Source: Roseovarius gaetbuli
Lineage (GTDB): Bacteria > Pseudomonadota > Alphaproteobacteria > Rhodobacterales > Rhodobacteraceae
Length of the DNA stretch: 64,000 nt
Assembly (NCBI RefSeq): GCF_900172365.1
Contig: NZ_FWFJ01000008.1
Location: forward strand, 55,487 to 119,486
Reading direction: 5' to 3'
Every line of letters begins with the position of its first letter. The stretch's first letter is position 1. Position numbers and translations under genes: made by a program. This document shows positions 55,028-63,869 of this stretch, in pieces. The notes under the pieces are model-generated. The model was not told the DNA's origin. It saw only the letters and a list, made by a program, of their open reading frames with translations, and ran no database searches.

Positions 55028-55079
55028 TTCTTCTTGGTCCAAATACTCTGGGAGGTGTGGGGGGCAGCGCCCCCCACAC
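55028..55079 (+). repeat. Family A dispersed repeat, copy 6, with 11-bp hairpin
   Basis: TTCTTCTTGGTCCAAATACT at 55028-55047 is followed by a perfect 11-base stem (55055-55065 and 55069-55079) with loop AGC. A second hairpin, CGGATCGCC-AAA-GGCGATCCG, follows at 55083-55103. Located between convergent phosphohexomutase and Dcp-type genes; the GC stem may block read-through. Confidence 0.75.
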
Positions 55080-55121
55080 GGTCGGATCGCCAAAGGCGAT
55101 CCGAAACAAAACCAAAAAACT

Positions 55122-55152
55122 CTAGAGCATGTCGCATGTTCGAAAAGCTCTA
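55122..55152. repeat. Family B dispersed repeat, copy 3
   Basis: CTAGAGCATGTCGCATGTTC followed by GAAAAGCTCTAG, flanked by CTAGAGC and GCTCTAG as inverted ends. It lacks the AAAACCGG core of copies 1, 2 and 4. The minus-strand Dcp-type gene's TAG stop is formed by its terminal CTAG. Confidence 0.65.
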
Positions 55153-57162
55153 GGCCGCCAGCCCGCGCCCCTTCAAGAGCGCCGCGACCCCCGGAAGCCG
55201 CCCACGAAACGCACGGTAAAGCGCCTCTGCATCCTCTGAGCCGCCGCGCGACAGAATATGCGCCTCAAGTGCCTGGGCGCGCTCGGGATCGAAGGGCCCA
55301 CCGGCCTCTTCAAAGGCTTCAAAGGCATCCGCATCCATCACCTCTGACCACATATAGCTGTAATACCCGCTGGAATATCCATCGCCTGAAAACACATGCG
55401 CGAAATGCGGGCTGGCGTGGCGCATGGTGATCGCCTGCGGCATACCAAGCTCCTCCAGAACCTCGGCCTGTCGCGCCATGAGATCTTCGGGCGGCGTACC
55501 CTCGTGAAACGCCAGGTCGACCAGCGCCGATGCAACATATTCCACCGTCTGAAACCCCATATCAAAGGTCGCCGCCTTAAGCATCTTGTCCAGCAGATCA
55601 CGCGGCATCGCCGCGCCGGTCTCCACATGGGTGGCGTATTGCTCAAGCACCTCGGGCACCTCAAGCCAGTGTTCATAAAGCTGGCTTGGCAGTTCAACAA
55701 AATCACGCGCCACCGACGTGCCCGACACGCTTTCATAGGTCACATCCGACAGCATCTGATGCAGCGCATGCCCAAATTCATGAAACAAGGTGCGCGCATC
55801 GTCATAGGACAAAAGCGCCGGATCGCCCTTGGCGAAATTGCACACATTGATCACCACCGGCCCCTGAACCTTGGGCCATTTCGCCTGCCCGCGCATCGCC
55901 GAACACCACGCCCCTGACCGCTTTGAGCCGCGCGCGAAGTAATCGCCGATAAACACCGCCACATGTTCGCCGCCGCGCGTCACCTCCCAGGCCCGGCAAT
56001 CGGGGTGGTAAAGCGGCACGTCCAATGCCTTGAACTCAAGCCCGAACAACCGGTTGGCGCAACCAAACGCCGCCTCGATCATCCGCTCAAGCGAGAGGTA
56101 CGGCTTAAGCGCGGCTTCCTGCAAATCATGCTCGGCCTGACGCCGCTTTTCCGCATAATAGCGCCAATCCCACGGCTCCAGCGTGCCGTTGATCCCGTCG
56201 CTGCGAAGCATTGCGGTCAACACCTCTGCATCCGCCTCGGCCTGCGCCTTGGCCGGCGCCCAGACCGCCATCAACAACTCGCGCACCGCCTCCGGCGTCT
56301 TGGCCATCTCGGTTTCAAGCTTGAAGCCGGCAAAGCTATCATAGCCAAGCAGGTTTGCGCGCTCGGCCCGCAGGGCAAGGGTTTCCTCGGCCACCGCGCG
56401 GTTGTCGGCCTCGCCGCCATTGGCGCCGCGCGCGGCCCAGGCCTGAAACGCCCGTTTGCGCAGATCGCGGCGCGGCGAGAATTGCAAGAACGGCGTGATC
56501 AGCGAGCGCGACAAGGTCACAACCGGCCCCTCAACGCCCTTTTCCCGCCCCGCCGCGCGCGCCGTGTCGACCACGAAGTCCGGCAGCCCCTCAAGATCGG
56601 CCTCGGACAATTCCATGTGCCACCCGGCCTCATCGGCCAAAAGGTTTTGGGTAAACGCCGTCCCGAGCACCGAAAGCCGCGACATGATCTCGCGCATGCG
56701 CGTGTCCTCTGCCCCGCTAAGCCCCGCGCCCGCACGGCGAAAGCCACGGTGGCTCAGCATCAGAACCCGCGCCTGCTCTGGCGTCAGATCAAGTGTGTCG
56801 CGTGCCTGCCAAAGCGCCTCGATCCGGGCAAACAGCGCCTTGTTGCCATAAACCGCCGAAGAATGCGCCGCCAGTTTGGGGCCAAATTCGCGCTGCAATT
56901 CCTGGCGCTTGGGGTTGCTATCGGCACCGGCCAGCGTGAAAAACACCGACAGAACCCGGTCAAGATCCTTGCCCGAGGCCTCAAGCGCCTCGAGCGTATT
57001 GGCAAAACTCGGGGCCTCGGGAGTGTCGGCAATCGCCTCGATCTCGGCACGCGCCGCCTCTAGCGCGGCTTCAAACGCAGGCGCAAAATCCTCGTCGTCA
57101 ATCGCCGCGAAGGGCGCAAGGTCAAACGGTGTCTTCCACTCGGCCAGCAACGGGTTTGTCAT
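55150..57162 (-). CDS. M3 family metallopeptidase, peptidyl-dipeptidase Dcp type
   Basis: Encodes 670 residues. M3 enzymes degrade short peptides in the cytosol or periplasm. The zinc motif HEFGHALH (about residue 460) is intact and the following EYLS-type glutamate region is present; GYSSGYYSYMWSEVMDAD near the end is typical of Dcp. No signal peptide is seen, so it is probably cytoplasmic. The ATG at 57162 follows AAAGGAGAAAG. It overlaps the MoeB-like gene by 41 bases. Confidence 0.94.
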   Translation of the reverse strand: MTNPLLAEWKTPFDLAPFAAIDDEDFAPAFEAALEAARAEIEAIADTPEAPSFANTLEALEASGKDLDRVLSVFFTLAGADSNPKRQELQREFGPKLAAHSSAVYGNKALFARIEALWQARDTLDLTPEQARVLMLSHRGFRRAGAGLSGAEDTRMREIMSRLSVLGTAFTQNLLADEAGWHMELSEADLEGLPDFVVDTARAAGREKGVEGPVVTLSRSLITPFLQFSPRRDLRKRAFQAWAARGANGGEADNRAVAEETLALRAERANLLGYDSFAGFKLETEMAKTPEAVRELLMAVWAPAKAQAEADAEVLTAMLRSDGINGTLEPWDWRYYAEKRRQAEHDLQEAALKPYLSLERMIEAAFGCANRLFGLEFKALDVPLYHPDCRAWEVTRGGEHVAVFIGDYFARGSKRSGAWCSAMRGQAKWPKVQGPVVINVCNFAKGDPALLSYDDARTLFHEFGHALHQMLSDVTYESVSGTSVARDFVELPSQLYEHWLEVPEVLEQYATHVETGAAMPRDLLDKMLKAATFDMGFQTVEYVASALVDLAFHEGTPPEDLMARQAEVLEELGMPQAITMRHASPHFAHVFSGDGYSSGYYSYMWSEVMDADAFEAFEEAGGPFDPERAQALEAHILSRGGSEDAEALYRAFRGRLPGVAALLKGRGLAA

Positions 57163-58225
57163 CGCTTTCTCCTTTCGTGCCACAAATCGGGCAGGTTTCT
57201 CTTGCGCTTAGCCCGATCTTGCGGCTCTCGCCATAAAGCGCGTCATAGATCAGCATTTCACCGCGCAGGGGCTGCCCCGCGCCGGTGATGATCTTGATCG
57301 CCTCGCCCGCCATCATCGCGCCGACTGCCCCGGGCAAGGGGCCCAAAACGCCCGCTTCGGAACAAGACGGCGCAAGGCCGGGTGCGGGGGCCTCGGGGAA
57401 GATGCATTGGTAACAGGGCGCACCGCGCGCCGGGTCAAACACGCTAAGCTGGCCTTCCCATTGTGACAAAGCGCCTGAAATCAACGGGATGCCCTGCTTC
57501 ACCGCAGCAGCATTCGCAAGATAGCGGGTCGCGAAATTATCGGTGCCGTCAAGGATCAGATCATACTCGGCAAATAGCTCGGCGGCGATCTCGGGCGTCA
57601 GGCGTCGCTGGTACGGGCGCACCGTCACATGTGGATTTTGCGCGATCATGGCCGCTTTGGCGGATTGCACCTTGGGCAGGCCGATATCTGCGTCGCGGTG
57701 GATCACCTGTCGTTGCAGGTTGGAATTATCAACCTCATCGTCATCAATCACGCCGATCACACCAACCCCCGCCGCCGCCAGATAGAGCAGAACCGGCGAG
57801 CCAAGCCCGCCTGCGCCGATCACCAGAACCCGCGCCTGCTTGAGCGCCTTCTGCCCCGGCCCGCCAATCTCTCGCAGCACGATATGGCGGGCATAACGGT
57901 CAAGCTCGGCCTCGCTGAACAGCGGCTTTCGCCCGGTCTCACCTGCGCTCGCATCCGCGCGGTCCTTGATCTGTGCGCGCGCCCGCAACCGGCCCAGTCC
58001 AGCCCGGTAAACCCAGACAATCGCCGCCGCCCCGCCAAGCATGAGCCAAAGCGCGACACTTTCCCCCGTGGCAAGCCGCAAGGGATGCCCATCCGGCAAA
58101 CCAAGATGCACCGCAACCACCGCCAGCCACAGGATACCGAGCATCCCCCACCGCAATCGCCGGGGCGTGCCAAGCGCCGCCCCGATGCCCCAAAGCACCG
58201 CCGCCATGATCAAAACCAGCATCAT
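57122..58225 (-). CDS. Membrane-anchored MoeB/ThiF (HesA) family adenylyltransferase
   Basis: Encodes 367 residues. Three hydrophobic helices (about residues 2-18, 27-43 and 57-74) precede a soluble E1-like domain from about residue 105. GAGGLGSPVL (about residue 139), DDDEVDNSNLQRQV and DGTDNFATRY carry the adenylation residues; zinc cysteines lie in CYQC and CPIC. Such enzymes activate MoaD, ThiS or similar sulfur-carrier proteins as C-terminal adenylates. The membrane anchor is unusual. No rhodanese domain is fused. The start overlaps dut by TGATG. Confidence 0.9.
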   Translation of the reverse strand: MMLVLIMAAVLWGIGAALGTPRRLRWGMLGILWLAVVAVHLGLPDGHPLRLATGESVALWLMLGGAAAIVWVYRAGLGRLRARAQIKDRADASAGETGRKPLFSEAELDRYARHIVLREIGGPGQKALKQARVLVIGAGGLGSPVLLYLAAAGVGVIGVIDDDEVDNSNLQRQVIHRDADIGLPKVQSAKAAMIAQNPHVTVRPYQRRLTPEIAAELFAEYDLILDGTDNFATRYLANAAAVKQGIPLISGALSQWEGQLSVFDPARGAPCYQCIFPEAPAPGLAPSCSEAGVLGPLPGAVGAMMAGEAIKIITGAGQPLRGEMLIYDALYGESRKIGLSARETCPICGTKGESDDKPVAGRVEDTV

Positions 58226-58671
58226 CAGGAGACCCCGGTCGATCCAAAACCGCCCTGTCCGCGCGCGGTCTCATCCAGCGTTTCAACCAATTCAAATCGC
58301 GCCTGCACCACAGGCGCAATCACCATCTGCGCAATCCTCGCACCGTGCTCAATGTGAAAGGCCTCTTGCCCGGCATTCATCACGATCACCCCCAAAGGCC
58401 CGCGATAATCGGCATCAATCGTGCCGGGGCTGTTGGGCAGGGTAATCCCATGCTTGAGCGCAAGACCGGAACGCGGCCGGATTTGCACTTCAAACCCCAT
58501 CGGAATCGCCAGCCGAAGCCCGGTCGGCACAAGCGCCCTCTCGCCCGGCGCCAGCCTCACGCCGCTGCGCCGCTCTGCGGGGAAATTCGCGCGCAGATCG
58601 GCACCCGCCGCCCCCGCAGTCTCGTAAGACGGCAGACCAAGCGCGCAATCCGCCCACTCTTCCCAAGCCAT
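58225..58671 (-). CDS. dut: dUTP diphosphatase
   Basis: Encodes 148 residues as drawn. It hydrolyses dUTP to dUMP, preventing uracil entry into DNA. The five trimeric dUTPase motifs are visible: AGAADLRA-like at the start, [36 protein letters not shown] and the C-terminal GRGxGGFGSTG form [10 protein letters not shown]. The start is uncertain: by comparison the first strand should begin before M-A-W, so TTG at 58686 or ATG at 58701 are alternatives; both fall in or beside family A repeat copy 7, and none has a good ribosome site. Function alongside a UDG fits uracil exclusion. Confidence 0.88.
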   Translation of the reverse strand: MAWEEWADCALGLPSYETAGAAGADLRANFPAERRSGVRLAPGERALVPTGLRLAIPMGFEVQIRPRSGLALKHGITLPNSPGTIDADYRGPLGVIVMNAGQEAFHIEHGARIAQMVIAPVVQARFELVETLDETARGQGGFGSTGVS

Positions 58672-58690
58672 TGATACAGTTAGCAAAAAC

Positions 58691-58717
58691 CCAACTTTCA
58701 TCATTCCATAAATACTC
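58691..58717 (+). repeat. Family A dispersed repeat, copy 7
   Basis: CCCAACTTTCATCATTCC followed by ATAAATACTC. Its right end touches the stop codon of coaBC and its left end reaches the leader of dut, so it occupies the whole gap between two genes of the same direction. Confidence 0.75.
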
Positions 58718-59918
58718 AATGCCCGTCCAGAAGCGCCTTGGCGATCCGCTCGGCCAGCTTTTGGGCGACCTCGACCTTTGGCATCCTTGGCCAGGTCTCG
58801 GCATCCTCGGCGCGGATCAGGGTGACTGCGTTTTCCGTGCCGCCCATGATACCGGTGCCATGCCCGACGTCATTCGCCACGATCCAGTCGCAGCCCTTGC
58901 GCGCGCGCTTGGCCGTGGCGTTCTCAACCACGTCATCGGTTTCGGCGGCAAAGCCGATCACAAGCCCCGGGCGCCCGGCGGTCATCTGGCTCACGCGGGC
59001 CAAAATATCGGGGTTTTCGGCGAACTCCAGCTTGGGCAAGCCGCCCTTGGTTTTCTTGAGCTTGGACTGGCTGGCCCCGGCCACATGCCAGTCGGCCACC
59101 GCTGCGGCAAACACCGCCGCCTCGACCGGAAGCGCCGCCTCGACCGCCGCAAGCATCTCTTGCGCGGTCTCGACACGCACCACCTTGACGCCCTCGGGCG
59201 GTGGCACGCTGGCGGGACCGGTGACAAAGACAACCTCTGCCCCAAGTGCGCTGAGGGCATGGGCAATCGCCGTGCCCTGCGCGCCCGACGAGCGGTTGGC
59301 GATATAGCGCACCGGGTCAATCGGCTCGTGGGTCGGGCCAGAGGTGACCAGCACGCGTCGGCCCCTGAGGGGGCCATCGGCCAGCGCCGCCTGCACTGCG
59401 GCGACAATTTCCGGCACCTCGGCCATCCGCCCCGGTCCATGCTCGCCACAGGCCATATCACCCTCATTCGGGCCGACAAAACCGATACCATCGCCACGCA
59501 AGGTGGCAAGATTGCGCTGCGTGGCCGCATGCTCCCACATCCGCACATTCATCGAGGGCGCGATAAGAACCGGCGTATCGGTCGCCAGCAAAAGCGTCGA
59601 GGCGAGATCATTTGCCTGTCCGCCCGCCATTTTCGCCATAAGATCGGCGGTGGCCGGGGCGACCACGATCAAATCGGCGCTGCGGCTTAGTTCGATATGG
59701 CCCATCTCGGCCTCATCGGTGAGGTCAAACAGATCCTGAAACACCTTGCGCCCGGCCAGGGCCGAGACTGACAGCGGCGTGACAAACTCCGATCCCGCGC
59801 GGGTCAGCACCGGCGTCACCTCTGCGCCCGGCTCTCGCAACCGACGGATCAGGTCGAGCGATTTGAACGCTGCGATACCGCCCCCAATGATCAGAAGAAT
59901 GCGTTTCGATGCCAGCAT
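58716..59918 (-). CDS. coaBC: Bifunctional phosphopantothenoylcysteine decarboxylase / phosphopantothenate-cysteine ligase
   Basis: Encodes 400 residues. It makes 4'-phosphopantetheine, a coenzyme A precursor, in two steps. The CoaC half starts with [19 protein letters not shown] and holds the catalytic histidine, PSMNVRMW and [14 protein letters not shown]; the CoaB half carries [20 protein letters not shown] and FAAETDD. The length is normal. The stop is the TGA of a family A repeat, immediately before dut. Confidence 0.95.
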   Translation of the reverse strand: MLASKRILLIIGGGIAAFKSLDLIRRLREPGAEVTPVLTRAGSEFVTPLSVSALAGRKVFQDLFDLTDEAEMGHIELSRSADLIVVAPATADLMAKMAGGQANDLASTLLLATDTPVLIAPSMNVRMWEHAATQRNLATLRGDGIGFVGPNEGDMACGEHGPGRMAEVPEIVAAVQAALADGPLRGRRVLVTSGPTHEPIDPVRYIANRSSGAQGTAIAHALSALGAEVVFVTGPASVPPPEGVKVVRVETAQEMLAAVEAALPVEAAVFAAAVADWHVAGASQSKLKKTKGGLPKLEFAENPDILARVSQMTAGRPGLVIGFAAETDDVVENATAKRARKGCDWIVANDVGHGTGIMGGTENAVTLIRAEDAETWPRMPKVEVAQKLAERIAKALLDGH

Positions 59919-60047
59919 GGGCGCGTTCCTTGTTCAGCCGCTGCGACAGTAGGGCGTGGCCCTCTGGGTGACAAGGGGGGTGACACGGGGCAGTGCGTCA
60001 GGCCTAATCGCCCGCCTCGCGAGGCGCACACGCAAGGGCGCGACAAG

Positions 60048-60818
60048 CTATTTGAAGGCCGCGCAGGGGTCGGGGCGATCAACCGCTTCGGCCGATATCA
60101 CCTCGTCAAATCCACCCTCAAGCGGGGCGCCGTCTTCGGTCTGTCCAAGCACCGCAATCCCAAGCCCGTCGCGCGCAGCAGAGAGCACCGCCGGCACGCC
60201 CCAATCGCGCCGGGCGTGGCCATTGCCGGTGATCACGGCAACCGGGCCACCCGTCTCGTCCAGAGCGTTTAGGACGGCGCGCGCAAGCGCCGTGTCACGC
60301 AGACGTTGAATGTCGACCATGCCGGGCAGGATATCCACCGGCAGAGCATCACAATGCGCCGCCATCTGAAGCGCCTCACGCTCGGTCTGCTCAGTCGCAG
60401 GCAAGGGTCGGTCCAGCCCATAGCGCACCGCATCCGCGCCGAAACTGGCCGCAAGCCCCTCTTCAAACACCGCGCGCGCCTCCTCGCGAGGCACCTGCGC
60501 ACCATAGATGGCCGCCTCTGGCGCCGCCGCAAAAATCGGGTAATACAGCGCAAAATCGGGCCAACCGCTCTCGCCCCACTCAAGCGCCTCGGCCAGCGCC
60601 GCTTGGTCACCGCGCAGCTCGGGCACGACTTTTCGCGCCTGCGCAGCCGTCAGCATTTCAAACACGATGGCGCTTGGTCTTATCTCCGCCACCCGCTCGG
60701 CCTGAACCGCATGATGGGCGGGGTTGTCATGAACCTCGCCCAACACATACACATCCTGCGCCGCCAACGGCAGCGCAAAACTCAGGCCAAAAACAAGGGC
60801 GACATAACGCGCGATCAT
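60048..60818 (-). CDS. ChaN family protein (haem-binding-type lipoprotein relative)
   Basis: Encodes 256 residues with a signal peptide (residues 1-21, ending LAAQ). The family, related to ChaN, binds haem in Campylobacter; the domain is recognised from VYVLGEVHDNPAHH near the start and a GNGHARRDWG motif near residue 198, where histidines could bind a ligand. No lipobox cysteine is evident, so it may be periplasmic rather than lipidated. It overlaps the rpoH gene by ATGA, so it is translated from the heat-shock sigma message. Confidence 0.85.
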   Translation of the reverse strand: MIARYVALVFGLSFALPLAAQDVYVLGEVHDNPAHHAVQAERVAEIRPSAIVFEMLTAAQARKVVPELRGDQAALAEALEWGESGWPDFALYYPIFAAAPEAAIYGAQVPREEARAVFEEGLAASFGADAVRYGLDRPLPATEQTEREALQMAAHCDALPVDILPGMVDIQRLRDTALARAVLNALDETGGPVAVITGNGHARRDWGVPAVLSAARDGLGIAVLGQTEDGAPLEGGFDEVISAEAVDRPDPCAAFK

Positions 60819-61693
60819 GCCAACAGGTTGTGAACCTCGGACCCGTGCTTTTCAAGATGTTTGCGCATCTTTTGAAAGGCCGCCGCTTCTAGCTGGCGCA
60901 CCCGCTCCTTGGAGAGGTTCAATTCCGTGCCAAGGCTCTCAAGCGTGCGCGGCGCATCGCGAAGTTTGCGTTCGCGCACAATGAACCGCTCGCGCTCATT
61001 GAGGTTCTGCATCGCATCGGTCAGCCAGTTGCGCAGAGCGCCAAGATCGTGATCCTGTTCAACAAGCTGATCACCGCGCGGCCCATCATCCTCAAGCGTG
61101 TCGATCCATTCGCGCCCCTCATCCTCAGACGATTGCGTCGCATTGAGCGAAAAGTCAGAGCCGGAAAGACGCCCCTGCATCATTTCGACATCGCGCAGTG
61201 GGACGCCAACCTCATGCGCGATCATCTCGCGCAGTTGGTACCCGTCAAGCTCTTCGCCATTTGCCATCGCCTCGCGCTCAAGACGGGCCTGCACCCGGCG
61301 CATGTTGAAAAACAGCGACTTTTGGCTGCTGGTAGACCCGGTGCGCACCATCGACCAATTGCGCATGACATAATCCTGAATGCTGGCCTTGATCCACCAG
61401 ACCGCATAGGTCGAAAATCGCACGCCGCGGTCAGGATCAAACTTGTCCGCCGCCTTCATGAGACCAAGCCCGGCCTCTTGAATCAGGTCATTCATCGGCG
61501 CGCCATAACGGCGAAATTTCGACGCCATCGAGATCGCCAGCCGCATGTAGGCCGTGATCAAACGGTGAAGCGCCTCTTCGTCGCGCTGGTCGCGCCAGGC
61601 ATAGGCCAGCGCCAGTTCGGTTTCTGCATCCAGCATTTCCGCCTTCATCGCGGTGCGGGACATGGAACTTGTTTGTGGTGCATCAAGTGGCAT
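60815..61693 (-). CDS. rpoH: RNA polymerase sigma factor RpoH (sigma-32 type, RpoH2-like)
   Basis: Encodes 292 residues. It is a sigma-70 family factor with region 2 (RLAISMASKFRRYGAPMNDLIQEA and STYAVWWIKASIQDYV) and region 4 (LGTELNLSKERVRQLEAAA). The RpoH box appears as QKSLFFNMRR. The N-terminus and lack of a long spacer fit the RpoH2 branch of Rhodobacterales, which respond to heat and singlet-oxygen stress. The ATG at 61693, preceded by AGGGGGAAG, is preferred over one at 61723. It precedes the ChaN-like gene. Confidence 0.93.
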   Translation of the reverse strand: MPLDAPQTSSMSRTAMKAEMLDAETELALAYAWRDQRDEEALHRLITAYMRLAISMASKFRRYGAPMNDLIQEAGLGLMKAADKFDPDRGVRFSTYAVWWIKASIQDYVMRNWSMVRTGSTSSQKSLFFNMRRVQARLEREAMANGEELDGYQLREMIAHEVGVPLRDVEMMQGRLSGSDFSLNATQSSEDEGREWIDTLEDDGPRGDQLVEQDHDLGALRNWLTDAMQNLNERERFIVRERKLRDAPRTLESLGTELNLSKERVRQLEAAAFQKMRKHLEKHGSEVHNLLA

Positions 61694-61798
61694 TGTCTTC
61701 CCCCTGTCTGGCGGCTCAGGCATTTGCGCCCTTTATCGGTCCTTTGATGAGTGCTACGCATCGCCCGATAAATCGGATCAAAAAAATTGGGGGCGCGG

Positions 61799-62326
61799 GT
61801 GTTGGATCTGCCAGAGTTAACCTTGATCCTAGGCGGGGCCGCCTCGGGGAAATCGGTCTTTGCAGAGGGGCTTGTCGTGCAATCCGGCCGGGCGCGGGTC
61901 TATCTGGCGACGGCGCAAAGTTTTGACGACGAGATGCGCGCCAAGGTGAGCCGCCATCAAACCATGCGTGGCGAGGGCTGGCGCACCATCGAGGCGCCGC
62001 TTGATCTTGTTCCCGCCCTTGCCGAGGCGCACCGCGATGAGGTCGTGCTTTTGGATTGCGCGACCATGTGGCTGAGCAATCACATGCTGGCCGATGGGGA
62101 TCTTGCAAAGGCCGAAGCCGCCCTGATCCGCGCCCTCACCGATTGCGTCGCCCCGGTGGTCGTGGTCAGCAATGAAGTCGGCCTGTCGGTCGTTCCCGAA
62201 AACGCACTCGCCCGCCGATTTCGCGAGGCTCAGGGACGGCTGAACCAAAGGCTCGCGGCCGAGGCCTCGCTTGTGGTTAACGTGATCGCAGGCCTGCCGC
62301 AGGTTCTCAAGGGCACCCTCTCATGA
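61799..62326 (+). CDS. cobU: Bifunctional adenosylcobinamide kinase / adenosylcobinamide-phosphate guanylyltransferase
   Basis: Encodes 175 residues. CobU phosphorylates adenosylcobinamide and transfers GMP to it in late cobalamin assembly. The P-loop LGGAASGKSVFAE (about residue 12) and histidine-containing VSRHQTMRG (about residue 51) are typical. The GTG at 61799 is preferred because the family begins a few residues before LTLILGG; TTG at 61802 is an alternative. The stop overlaps the following gene by ATGA. It diverges from rpoH. Confidence 0.9.
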   Translation: MLDLPELTLILGGAASGKSVFAEGLVVQSGRARVYLATAQSFDDEMRAKVSRHQTMRGEGWRTIEAPLDLVPALAEAHRDEVVLLDCATMWLSNHMLADGDLAKAEAALIRALTDCVAPVVVVSNEVGLSVVPENALARRFREAQGRLNQRLAAEASLVVNVIAGLPQVLKGTLS

Positions 62327-62895
62327 GCCGGTTCTACTGGGTCCGTCACGGGCCAACCCATGCCAAATCCATGGTTGGCTGGTCCGATCTGCCTGCTGAT
62401 CTGAGTGACACCGCACAGATTGCCCGCCTCTCGGCGCATCTGCCAGAGGATGCCCTTGTGATTTCCTCCGACCTGATCCGCGCCCGCGCCACCGCCGATG
62501 CACTCAACGGGCCGCGCACCCGCCTGCCCGATGATCCCGACCTGCGCGAAATTCATTTTGGCGATTGGGAATTGCAGGTCTTCGACAAGATTTCCGACCA
62601 GGCGCATTTGCGTGCCTTCTGGGAAAATCCCGGCGATGTCCGCCCGCCGGGCGGCGAAAGCTGGCACGAGGTGTCAAGCCGTGTCTCTGCGGGTGCCGCC
62701 CGCCTGCTTGCCGCCCATCCGGGGCGCGATATCATCGCCGTCGCCCATTTCGGCGCGATCCTGACCCAAGTGCAACAGGCCCTTGAGGTGACCGCCTATG
62801 AGGCCTTCGCGCACCGGATCGACAACCTGTCGGTGACCGAGTTGCACTGGCAGGGCAACCGCTGGCACGCACAGGCAATCAATCACCTGCCGTGA
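62323..62895 (+). CDS. Histidine phosphatase family protein (possible alpha-ribazole phosphatase)
   Basis: Encodes 190 residues. The catalytic histidine sits in VRHGPTH (about residue 7), and an AHFGAI histidine near residue 146 completes the phosphate pocket. The location directly after cobU, with an ATGA overlap, suggests dephosphorylation of alpha-ribazole 5'-phosphate (CobC) in cobalamin synthesis; the family is broad and this assignment is inferred from context. Confidence 0.88.
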   Translation: MSRFYWVRHGPTHAKSMVGWSDLPADLSDTAQIARLSAHLPEDALVISSDLIRARATADALNGPRTRLPDDPDLREIHFGDWELQVFDKISDQAHLRAFWENPGDVRPPGGESWHEVSSRVSAGAARLLAAHPGRDIIAVAHFGAILTQVQQALEVTAYEAFAHRIDNLSVTELHWQGNRWHAQAINHLP

Positions 62896-62953
62896 TGGGC
62901 CGCCGCACAATTATTCGTTTTGCCCGCGCCATCCTCGCGTCTAGGATTCCACA

Positions 62954-63832
62954 ATGACATACCAACTTATCCTTGGCGATTTCGCCTATTCCTCATGGTC
63001 ACTGCGCGGCTGGCTTTTGCTCAACCGCTTTGACCTGCCGTATAAAACCCGGCTGCTTGATTTCAACGACGCCGCAAGCGTCGCCGAGCAACTGCGCGAT
63101 GTCGCCCCGGCGCGCACAGTTCCAACGCTCGTGACACCCGAAGGCGCGATCATATCTGAATCGCTCGCCATGGCCGAAGAGCTGGCAAGCCGCCACCCCG
63201 AGGCGGGTGTTTGGCCAAGCGATCCGCTGGCGCGGGCCACCGCGCGCACCCTCGCGGCCGAAATGCACGCCGGATTTACCACGCTGCGTGGTGATTGCCC
63301 GATGAACATGCGGCTGGCCTATCAAGGCGTTGAGCCCTCAGAAGCGCTTTTGGCCGATCTGGCCCGGCTTGAAGTGATCTGGGATCACGCCCGCGCCGCG
63401 ACGACCCCCGATGGCCCATGGCTTTGCGGCGACTATAGCGCGGTTGATGCGTTCTTTGCCCCCGTGGCGGCCCGGATCGCGGGCTATGGCCTGCCAGTAT
63501 CCGAGAGCGCACACAGCTATGTCGCGGCGCACCTCAATGATCACGCCTTTCGCCGCTGGCGTGCCATGAGCCTTGTGCATGGCGACACTCTGGAGCGTTA
63601 TGCGCGCGACTACGCCACCACCGACTGGCCCGGCCCTATCCCGCGCCAAGCAAAAGCGGTGGACAGGGGCGCGCCGCAAAACACCACCTGTCCTTATTCC
63701 GGCGATCCTGTTACTCACCTGATGGAAACAGAGGGACGCATTTTCGGATTTTGCAACGCATTCTGCCGCGATAAGACCGTTGCTGACCCGGATGCCTGGC
63801 CCGCCTTCACCGCCCTTCGCGACGCAAGCTGA
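62954..63832 (+). CDS. Glutathione S-transferase family protein with C-terminal cysteine-rich YHS-like domain
   Basis: Encodes 292 residues. The first about 215 residues form a GST: the thioredoxin-like start FAYSSWSLRGWL with a serine motif, VPTLVTPEG, ISESLAM and a helical domain. The last 50 residues (243-292) contain C246 in CPYSGDPV and C267/C271 in GFCNAFCRDK, resembling YHS/TRASH metal-binding motifs. Such a fusion is unusual for GSTs. The neighbouring cobU and phosphatase genes are unrelated in function. Confidence 0.87.
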   Translation: MTYQLILGDFAYSSWSLRGWLLLNRFDLPYKTRLLDFNDAASVAEQLRDVAPARTVPTLVTPEGAIISESLAMAEELASRHPEAGVWPSDPLARATARTLAAEMHAGFTTLRGDCPMNMRLAYQGVEPSEALLADLARLEVIWDHARAATTPDGPWLCGDYSAVDAFFAPVAARIAGYGLPVSESAHSYVAAHLNDHAFRRWRAMSLVHGDTLERYARDYATTDWPGPIPRQAKAVDRGAPQNTTCPYSGDPVTHLMETEGRIFGFCNAFCRDKTVADPDAWPAFTALRDAS

Positions 63833-63833
63833 G

Positions 63834-63868
63834 ACCCAACTTTCATCTTTCCAGAAATACTCCGGGGG
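63834..63868 (+). repeat. Family A dispersed repeat, copy 8 (interrupted by an IS)
   Basis: ACCCAACTTTCATCTTTCC then AGAAATACTCCGGGGG. Copies 2, 4 and 6 continue into a GC hairpin at this point; here the sequence changes at about 63870 to non-repeat DNA just upstream of the transposase frame, so the mobile element may have inserted into the repeat. Confidence 0.7.
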
Positions 63869-63869
63869 A

